The translations under genes were made by a program, and so were the position numbers. The notes below the pieces were generated by a model. That model had not been told where the DNA came from. It made no database searches and saw only the letters and a list, made by a program, of their open reading frames with translations. This document shows, piece after piece, positions 58,069 through 64,000 of a DNA stretch of 64,000 nt. Each line of letters opens with the position of its first letter. Position 1 is the stretch's first letter. Origin of the DNA: [Clostridium] hylemonae DSM 15053 (lineage in GTDB: Bacteria > Bacillota > Clostridia > Lachnospirales > Lachnospiraceae); NCBI RefSeq assembly GCF_008281175.1, contig NZ_CP036524.1:3224001-3288000 (forward strand), in the 5' to 3' direction.

Positions 58069-59811
58069 CTATCTGCCTTCTACAAATTCTCTCATGCCCT
58101 GGAAGATGAGCCAGACGGAAGTGGCTCCTGCATCCTGGTGGCCGATGGCCCGCTCCATAAGTGATTTCGCTCTCCCGAATCTGGCGATATACTTTTTCGT
58201 ATCTTCCATGCCTTGTCTTGCTGCCTCTTCCGCGGCGTTCAGCATATCCAAAAGGCTGCCGGATGCCTCCCGCTCCATCGCTTCTACTGCGGGAGCCAGC
58301 GCGTCTACCATCGTCTTGTCTCCCACTTCTGCTTTCCCGCGCTCCTGGATCGCGAGAAGACTCTTTCTTTCCATCGCCGCCAGATCGGCTGCCGTCAGCT
58401 CTTCTTTGGGCTCCATGTCTTTTGCTCCAGCCAGGTAAAGGCTTCCGAAGATGACGCCGGACGCCCCGCCCATGGACATGAGCATGGCTTTCCCCGCCGC
58501 CTCGAACAGTGCATAGACATTTGTTGCGTCCTGCATCTGAAGCAGCTTTTTCTTCGCCTTCTGCATACCTCCCGCCATGCCGATGCCGTGGTCACCGTCG
58601 CCGATCACGCTGTCGATCTCTGTGAGATACGGTTTGGCGGCAATGATCTTATCTGCGATGTACAAAAGCATGTTTCTTGCGTCGGCAGCATTCAGCCTGT
58701 CAAGCACCCCTTCTTTGCTTCTTACGATAACAGCCTCGTCAACGTCTGTCTCGTCAAACTCCGGCTCTTCTTCCTCTTCACCGTCGTCCGCCGCGCTCAC
58801 GGCGCCGGTCAGTTCCCCTTTCGCATAGTACGGGGAATAGCACGGCGCATCATAAAACTGCTTCAGTTCCTCGTCCAGCTTTAATATGGTGATGGAGAAT
58901 CCTCCCATCTCCATACATGTACAGTACGTCTTCACTTCCGCGTCGTGCACCTTCAGCCCGTCCGCCGCCATCCGCCTGTGCAGGTCATAATACACGATGT
59001 TCAGCTCCAGCAGCGGTGTGGAGCCAAGCCCGTTCACAAGGACCGCGACTTCATCTCCCGTCTTCAGGTCCATCTCTGCTTTCAGCTCTTCATACATCCT
59101 GTCCACAAGCTCATCCGCCGGCTTCATCTTCGTGCGTTCGATCCCCGGTTCGCCGTGGAGTCCCATGCCGAACTCCACCTCGTCCTCCGGCAGTTCAAAG
59201 GTAGGCTTGTCATTGCCCGGCAGCGTTCCCGGAGATGTGGCAAGCCCGATCGTATTGATATTGTCCCTCGCCTTTTCGGCGATGCGCACGACTTCGTCAA
59301 ACGCAAGGCCGGCATCGCATGCCGCCCCGGCGGTCTTAATGACGAAGACATCCCCCGCGATGCCACGGCGGTCGGTGATCCTCTCTTTCGGCGCGGAAGC
59401 GCAGTCGTCCCATACGCGCACATGCGCGGTCTGAATACCGTCCGCCCTGCACAGTTCTTCCGCCATGTCAAAATTCAGATTGTCCCCGGCGTAACATCCG
59501 TAGATGAATAAAACACCCTTCCCCTGATCCACCGCTTTCGCCGTCTCATAGATCAGCTCCGGGTTCGGGGAGGCGCATATGTTGCCGCAGGCGACTCCAT
59601 CTGCCAGCCCGGCGCCGCAGTATCCGGAGAACAGCGGCTCGTGTCCGCTTCCGCCGCCGATGACGAGGGCAACCTTGTCTTTCCTGTGGCCCTTGTACAT
59701 AAATGCATTGTATTCCCCGATTTTTTTATAATAGCGCCTGTACGCGGACAGGTAGCCGGCAAGCATCTCTTCCACGACATTTGACACATCCGCATTTAAT
59801 ATCTTTTTCAT
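58069..59811 (-). CDS. Single-chain dihydroxyacetone-type kinase, second paralogue
   Basis: 580 residues with the same plan as 6003-7748: DhaK domain with H57 in GGSGHEP, YAGDN and GMGLHGEPG (covalent histidine), an acidic linker (DDGEEEEEPEFDETDVDE), and a DhaL domain with IGDGDHGIGMAGG. N- and C-terminal blocks (AGATSVWLIFQGMREF at the end) are nearly the same, while the linker diverges. It lies 25 bases after the SIS gene in importer operon 3. Substrate likely a tetrulose or other small ketose rather than free DHA. Confidence 0.9.
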   Translation of the reverse strand: MKKILNADVSNVVEEMLAGYLSAYRRYYKKIGEYNAFMYKGHRKDKVALVIGGGSGHEPLFSGYCGAGLADGVACGNICASPNPELIYETAKAVDQGKGVLFIYGCYAGDNLNFDMAEELCRADGIQTAHVRVWDDCASAPKERITDRRGIAGDVFVIKTAGAACDAGLAFDEVVRIAEKARDNINTIGLATSPGTLPGNDKPTFELPEDEVEFGMGLHGEPGIERTKMKPADELVDRMYEELKAEMDLKTGDEVAVLVNGLGSTPLLELNIVYYDLHRRMAADGLKVHDAEVKTYCTCMEMGGFSITILKLDEELKQFYDAPCYSPYYAKGELTGAVSAADDGEEEEEPEFDETDVDEAVIVRSKEGVLDRLNAADARNMLLYIADKIIAAKPYLTEIDSVIGDGDHGIGMAGGMQKAKKKLLQMQDATNVYALFEAAGKAMLMSMGGASGVIFGSLYLAGAKDMEPKEELTAADLAAMERKSLLAIQERGKAEVGDKTMVDALAPAVEAMEREASGSLLDMLNAAEEAARQGMEDTKKYIARFGRAKSLMERAIGHQDAGATSVWLIFQGMREFVEGR

Positions 59812-59836
59812 GGCACCCTTTCCTCCTTCTTATCCT

Positions 59837-60400
59837 TTACTCCACATTCCTGTGCCGCCCGGACATCTTCTCAAACGTCAGTCCCGGCGTCTCGTCCACG
59901 ATCGTCATAACGATCATATCAAACAGGATGAGCAGACACTGTTCAAACAGATTGCCCATCGGCTGGAAGGACGCGACCACATCATCTGTCCCCCTGTACA
60001 CCGCCGCCGGCACAAAAAACACTTTGTCCGCCACGTGCTGTGCCGTACGCCCGCTCGGCGATCCGGTCACCACATATATGAACGCCCCGGCTTCCTTTGC
60101 CCGCTCACAGATATAGTTGATATGCCCGATGCAGCCGTCTCCCAGCGTCGCTATGAGCAGGTCGCCCTCCCCGATGGAAGGCGTCGTGTCGTCCCAGATC
60201 CAGTGGATCTCCTTGCCCATATGCATGAGCCGCATGGCAAATGCTCTCGTCGCCATCCCCTCTCGTCCGACTCCTATGAGAAAAATGCGTCCGTGCTTTT
60301 TCACTTCCTCAATGAACGCCCGCATCCCCGCTTCATCCAGCTTTTCAAACACCTGTCTGTACTCGGAAAGAATCCGTTCATACATCTCTTTATATTCCAT
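59837..60400 (-). CDS. SIS-domain sugar-phosphate isomerase (HxlB-like)
   Basis: 187 residues, single SIS domain of the 6-phospho-3-hexuloisomerase type: RIFLIGVGREGMATRAFAMRLMHMG, DLLIATLGDGCIGHINYICERAKEAGAFIYVVTG and the C-terminal LTFEKMSGRHRNVE helix. Isomerises an aldose/ketose phosphate. The HxlA synthase partner is absent, so the classical ribulose-monophosphate role is unlikely. The ATG at 60400 has AAAGGAGG seven bases upstream; the frame to 60421 overlaps the preceding gene and is rejected. Confidence 0.85.
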   Translation of the reverse strand: MEYKEMYERILSEYRQVFEKLDEAGMRAFIEEVKKHGRIFLIGVGREGMATRAFAMRLMHMGKEIHWIWDDTTPSIGEGDLLIATLGDGCIGHINYICERAKEAGAFIYVVTGSPSGRTAQHVADKVFFVPAAVYRGTDDVVASFQPMGNLFEQCLLILFDMIVMTIVDETPGLTFEKMSGRHRNVE

Positions 60401-60413
60401 ATGTAAGCCTCCT

Positions 60414-61298
60414 TTATCCAAGCTCTCTGTGAAGGTAGTCCATCGTCTTTTTCATGCCGTCATAGACCGCGTCGTCCTCTTCTTCAAATATTGTGACAAC
60501 TTCCAGATACTGCATGACATCGTCAAGCCCAGCGTCCGCCGTGGCTCGTTTTATCAGTTCCGGCGTTACGATCCCTTCTTTTGTAAAGTCCCAGTGGCGG
60601 TCCCACTGACCGTCTGTCTGCTGCAGATGGATGGAGCCGATGTAAGGAGCGCACGTATGGAACCACAGCTCAATGTCCGCCTCCTCTTTAAGCAGCGGTC
60701 TAAAGAGCGCATGCCCCCAGTCCACCAGAAGCCTGACCGGAATATCCGTTCCTTCCAAGTCCTTCATCATCCTGACCGATGCCTCCGGGCTGTGGGGAAA
60801 TTCTGTTATGAGAGGGGTCGCCTCGATATGTATCTCCTCTATCCCTTTCTCTTTCCCGTAGGAGGCCAGACGTCTTACATAATCGAGCATTTCTTCGTAC
60901 AATGCTTCCCGCCTGGCAGGATCTAACGCGTCATCGTATGACATTCCGCCCACCGGCGTCCCCATCACCTTTGCCCCCATGACTGCCGTCAGGTCAATGG
61001 CCCGTTTGAAGAAGAGAAACGCCGCCTCCCTCTGCTCCTTCGACGGGGCGAGAAAATGCCCGTAGGAATAAGAGGCCAGCCCGCCGAACGTGGCGTCTAT
61101 ATGCACGCCGGCTTTTGCAAATGCGTCTCTGTAGCGCAGCGCCAATACGTCTCTTAATTCTTCCGGCCACCACGGATCGATCAGGTCCCATGTAAACTGT
61201 ACGTGATCCGTGCCAAAGTCATTTTTACACATGAGAGCCAGCTTTTCCGGATCCATAAAACGCTTTACGGCAAATGACAGATTTAATCCCAGTTTCAT
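60414..61298 (-). CDS. Sugar isomerase/epimerase, TIM-barrel, copy 2
   Basis: 294 residues, differing from the copy at 19364 only by F22L, V101I, K175R-type, G188R-type and D272E-type changes and loss of a terminal C. Metal ligands in EEIHIEATPL, VDWGHALF, GSIHLQ and YLEVVTIFE are unchanged. G to R beside LLVDWGH could alter the active-site rim. It sits between the permease and SIS genes of importer operon 3. Sharing of one isomerase between two importer operons suggests related substrates. Confidence 0.87.
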   Translation of the reverse strand: MKLGLNLSFAVKRFMDPEKLALMCKNDFGTDHVQFTWDLIDPWWPEELRDVLALRYRDAFAKAGVHIDATFGGLASYSYGHFLAPSKEQREAAFLFFKRAIDLTAVMGAKVMGTPVGGMSYDDALDPARREALYEEMLDYVRRLASYGKEKGIEEIHIEATPLITEFPHSPEASVRMMKDLEGTDIPVRLLVDWGHALFRPLLKEEADIELWFHTCAPYIGSIHLQQTDGQWDRHWDFTKEGIVTPELIKRATADAGLDDVMQYLEVVTIFEEEDDAVYDGMKKTMDYLHRELG

Positions 61299-61307
61299 AT
61301 TTTATTC
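60418..61307 (-). repeat. Duplicated segment, copy 2 (partner 19371-20266)
   Basis: Near-identical DNA to 19371-20266, same orientation, with a handful of scattered substitutions and a one-base indel just upstream of the ATG. Silent sites are also nearly unchanged, so the event is recent or the copies undergo gene conversion. Confidence 0.85.
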
Positions 61308-61353
61308 TCCTTTCCGGACATGGACCGCCTCTGTGCGTAAGTCCATGCGATCA

Positions 61354-62355
61354 TTAACCAAGCTTTATTTTTCTCTGCTTTCTCTCCCGCATGATCTCGG
61401 AGATAGAGCTGAAGGATATGGCGATAACAACTACGATACCGCTGACCGCTGACTGCCAGTAGACATTTACACCGAACAGTACGATCATGTTCTGAATGAT
61501 ACTGATAATGGCCGCGCCTATGAGAGCGCCCGCCGGGTTACCGATGCCGCCTGTCAGCGAGACACCGCCGATGACAGATGCTGCGATAGAGTTCATCGGC
61601 CAGTTCTCACCGATGGCTGACTGTGAGGAACCGAGCCGCGCCACGTACAGGATACCTGCAAGAGATGAGATGAGGCCGACAATGGAGTATATCATCACTC
61701 TGATTTTGTCCACCTTGATCCCGAGGATCTTGGCAGCCTCACGGCTGTTGCCGATCGCGTAAATGTAACGTCCTGTTTTTGTCTTCTTTACCATAAATAT
61801 AATAAGGATGAGAACTGCCACACAGAACACGAACGGAAATGGGACCGGACCGAGGTTCCCTTTGCCGAGTATGTAGATATCCCCCGGAATTCCCGTGATC
61901 GCCTTTCCTTTTGTAAGTACAAGGTTGATGCCTCCGTACACTCCCTGCATACCGATCGTGGCTACCATAGAATTCAGTCTTAACTTTGTGATGATCAGAC
62001 CGTTGATACAGCCGAACACAAGGCCGAGCAGAAGCGCCAGCGCCAGTGAGAGCCACGGGTTAAATCCGTAATTGACCATCATCATACCTGCGAGAATACC
62101 GCACAGCGACGCTATCTTTCCGACGGACAGATCCAGCTCTCCGATGAGCAGAAGCAGTGACTGGGCAATACCGATCATTCCGATGAATGCCAAATCTCTG
62201 ATGAGAGACTGCAGGTTATATATATCCAGAAAATACGGAGAAGCTACACTCGCAATAATGATCATCAGCAGCAGTACGACGCCGATCGCTGTCATATTAC
62301 TTTTCTTCAACGCATTTACGAAGACGTTGTTTGTCTTTGTTTTCTCTTTATTCAT
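61354..62355 (-). CDS. ABC sugar importer permease, RbsC type (system 3)
   Basis: 333 residues, multi-span BPD_transp_2 family: GELDLSVGKIASLCGILAGMM, GLIITKLRLNSMVATIGMQGVYGG and GGVSLTGGIGNPAGALIGAAII. Carries ELDLSVG where systems 1 and 2 have GIDLSVG, a trait of the rhamnose/autoinducer-2-type branch. Partner of the ATPase 20 bases upstream. Confidence 0.92.
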   Translation of the reverse strand: MNKEKTKTNNVFVNALKKSNMTAIGVVLLLMIIIASVASPYFLDIYNLQSLIRDLAFIGMIGIAQSLLLLIGELDLSVGKIASLCGILAGMMMVNYGFNPWLSLALALLLGLVFGCINGLIITKLRLNSMVATIGMQGVYGGINLVLTKGKAITGIPGDIYILGKGNLGPVPFPFVFCVAVLILIIFMVKKTKTGRYIYAIGNSREAAKILGIKVDKIRVMIYSIVGLISSLAGILYVARLGSSQSAIGENWPMNSIAASVIGGVSLTGGIGNPAGALIGAAIISIIQNMIVLFGVNVYWQSAVSGIVVVIAISFSSISEIMRERKQRKIKLG

Positions 62356-62375
62356 AATAAACGACTCCTCTTTCT

Positions 62376-63863
62376 CTAAGAATTTACTCCAATAATAGCA
62401 CTCAGGATTGCTTCTTTATCCGCCTCTGCGTCATACTCTCCGGCCTTTTTCCCTTCGTACAGCGCAATGATCCTGTTGGAGCACTTTTTTATCTCCTCCA
62501 TCTCCGACGATATGAGGATGATCCCGATCCCTTTATCCTCTGCCAGTTCTTTCATGAGGCGGTATATCTCTGCTTTTGTCCCGACGTCGATCCCCTTCGT
62601 CGGTTCATCAAACACAAGCACCTTCGGACTGCAGCACATAGAGCGTCCGATTATGACTTTCTGCTGGTTGCCGCCGCTTAAGAACTGTATCTCCTTCTCT
62701 GCGTCCGGCGTCTTGACATCATATGTATCAATGATCCTGCCCGCAAGCTCGTCTTCTTTTCTTTTAGATATGCTGAAACCGCTTTTCAGGTCTTCGAGAG
62801 CGGAGACGGAAATGTTCTCACGGATGGACAGCACCGGGAGGATCCCCTGTTTCTTCCGCTCCTCCGGCAGATAAATGAACCCGTGGTTCACAGAATAATT
62901 CGTATCTCCCAGCTTCCAGTCCTCGCCGTCCAGCTTTACACTGCCGGAATAAACAGGAAGGTAACCGAAGATCGCCTGCATCAGTTCGCTTCTCCCAGCG
63001 CCTACCAGGCCTGAAAAACCTAATATCTCTCCTTTTTTCAAGGTAAAACTTACATCCGTGAACCGCTCTCCCGTCAGTTTGTTCACTTCGAGAAGCACTT
63101 CATCTGTGACCTTGTCAGAATAAAAGACCTGCTCCTGGTCGAGCTCCCGTCCTGTCATCTGCCGGATCACCCACGGTATATCTATCTCTTCCAATTTGGA
63201 ATAAGCAACTTTTTTTCCATTCCGGAACACTGTCAGCACATCGCCGAGGGCAAATATCTCTTCCAGCTTATGGGAAATGAATATGATCGCTTTGTTTTCT
63301 GCTTTAATTTCTTTTACAATGTCAAATAATATCTGTGTATCACTCGTTGTAAGACTTGTCGTCGGTTCGTCCAGCATCAGCACTTCATAATCCTCATGGA
63401 CGGCTGCTCTTGCGATCTGGAGCAGCTGCTGCGCGGAGACGGATATATCTTTTACAAGATCGTCCGGTTTAACCGGAATGCGGAACTTTTCAAGCAGCGG
63501 AACCGCTTTTTTCTCAAGTTCTTTCTGGTTTACAATTCCTTTCAGGCCGGATCTCTCATATGGCAGGAACAGGTTCTCGGCGACGGACATATAGCCGAAC
63601 AGATCTATCTCCTGCGGCACATATGCCACTTTGTCAAAAAGCACTTTGTTCTTCAGCGCATCCTCACCGCCGATCAGAACCTGACCTTCCTCCGGCTCAT
63701 ATACTCCTGTCAGACACTTGATAAGTGTACTTTTCCCCGCTCCGTTCTCACCGATGACACAGTGGATCTCTCCTGGCTCAAAGGATACATCTACCGAATC
63801 AAGGGCGACGACGCCCGGGAATAATTTCGTGATATTTTGTGCCTCTAATACTTTCATAGACAT
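62376..63863 (-). CDS. ABC sugar importer ATPase, RbsA type (system 3)
   Basis: 495 residues with two ATPase halves: GENGAGKSTLIKCLTG and LMLDEPTTSLT in the first; GLVGAGRSELMQAIFG, LSGGNQQKVIIGRSM and LVFDEPTKGID in the second. Separated from the binding-protein gene by a hairpin, as in system 1. Confidence 0.93.
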   Translation of the reverse strand: MSMKVLEAQNITKLFPGVVALDSVDVSFEPGEIHCVIGENGAGKSTLIKCLTGVYEPEEGQVLIGGEDALKNKVLFDKVAYVPQEIDLFGYMSVAENLFLPYERSGLKGIVNQKELEKKAVPLLEKFRIPVKPDDLVKDISVSAQQLLQIARAAVHEDYEVLMLDEPTTSLTTSDTQILFDIVKEIKAENKAIIFISHKLEEIFALGDVLTVFRNGKKVAYSKLEEIDIPWVIRQMTGRELDQEQVFYSDKVTDEVLLEVNKLTGERFTDVSFTLKKGEILGFSGLVGAGRSELMQAIFGYLPVYSGSVKLDGEDWKLGDTNYSVNHGFIYLPEERKKQGILPVLSIRENISVSALEDLKSGFSISKRKEDELAGRIIDTYDVKTPDAEKEIQFLSGGNQQKVIIGRSMCCSPKVLVFDEPTKGIDVGTKAEIYRLMKELAEDKGIGIILISSEMEEIKKCSNRIIALYEGKKAGEYDAEADKEAILSAIIGVNS

Positions 63864-63872
63864 GCTCCTTTT

Positions 63873-63926
63873 AAAAAAACGAAGGGCGAGTAACTTGAAT
63901 TAATCCAGTCACAAGCCCCCCGTTTT
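63873..63926 (-). terminator. Hairpin between binding-protein and ATPase genes (system 3)
   Basis: On the minus strand AAAAACGGGGGGC pairs with GCCCTTCGTTTTTT, using two G-U pairs, then runs into T residues. It lies 16 bases past the binding-protein stop and should favour expression of the binding protein over the rest. Confidence 0.6.
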
Positions 63927-63941
63927 TAGTCATTCTGATTG

Positions 63942-64000
63942 TTATTCACTTACAGTTTTGATCCATTCGTCGATGTTTGTCTCATCGATGTATGCGATAC
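63942..64000 (-). CDS. Sugar-binding lipoprotein (system 3), C-terminal end
   Basis: The last 18 codons and stop of a minus-strand gene cut by the window edge; the end reads IAYIDETNIDEWIKTVSE. Position ahead of an RbsA/RbsC pair and the C-terminal pattern fit an RbsB-type binding protein, the first gene of importer operon 3. Confidence 0.7.
   Translation of the reverse strand, partial: IAYIDETNIDEWIKTVSE

Overview
The window looks like a chromosomal carbohydrate and polyol utilisation region of a Gram-positive Clostridia species, most likely a gut Lachnospiraceae. This rests on family content (RbsABC-type importers, YesM/YesN-type two-component pair, CD3324-family and DUF1062 proteins, single-chain and split dihydroxyacetone-type kinases), AGGAGG ribosome-binding sites, strong TTGaca-N17-TATAAT promoters and lipobox signal peptides. 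No genus is assigned. No rRNA, tRNA, CRISPR array, phage or intact insertion sequence was seen.

Layout. 1-5.0 kb: a YcxB-like protein fragment, then KdgT-type permease, DUF1537 kinase and PdxA2 (a threonate/erythronate-type route that ends in DHAP), divergent from a triose-phosphate-isomerase paralogue; the shared intergenic region carries repeated TTTCGTTT boxes. 5.0-7.8 kb: a two-receiver response regulator between inverted copies of a palindromic repeat, then a fused DhaK-DhaL kinase. 7.9-16.7 kb: an operon for a complete 2-oxoacid/acetoin-type dehydrogenase complex (E1 alpha, E1 beta, E2, E3) with an aldolase-family protein that has lost metal and catalytic residues, an FGGY kinase, a lipoate ligase and an SGNH hydrolase, divergent from a DeoR regulator. 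17.8-19.2 kb: a histidine phosphatase and a trigger-factor-like lipoprotein. 19.4-28.8 kb: a sugar ABC importer followed by split transketolase, glycerol-kinase-like FGGY kinase, zinc dehydrogenase and a TIM-barrel isomerase, much like known D-apiose/apulose transketolase loci. 29.1-34.6 kb: LacI and RpiR regulators divergent from a second split transketolase plus FGGY kinase. 34.7-37.0 kb: cyclase-family protein, serine hydrolase and TetR. 37.1-43.2 kb: a second importer with SDR and split DhaK/DhaL. 43.3-50.5 kb: CD3324 gene behind a leader-peptide/hairpin arrangement, DUF1062 protein, YesMN pair and a large von Willebrand A protein without a signal peptide. 50.6-56.7 kb: an operon of a binding-protein/5'-nucleotidase-domain fusion lipoprotein, a hybrid histidine kinase and a double-headed GntR regulator. 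56.9-64 kb: a third importer with a near-identical second copy of the TIM-barrel isomerase, a SIS isomerase, a second fused DhaK-DhaL kinase and a Gfo/Idh/MocA oxidoreductase.

Logic. Three importers bring in small sugars or polyols; dehydrogenases oxidise them; isomerases and epimerases rearrange them; FGGY, DUF1537 and DhaK-type kinases phosphorylate ketoses and tetronates; PdxA2 and split transketolases feed triose and pentose phosphates to central metabolism. Substrates are inferred from families and context only. The most unusual items are the binding-protein/nucleotidase fusion sensor operon, the altered aldolase inside the dehydrogenase operon, the leader peptide in front of the CD3324 gene, the duplicated isomerase, and the families of palindromic repeats.
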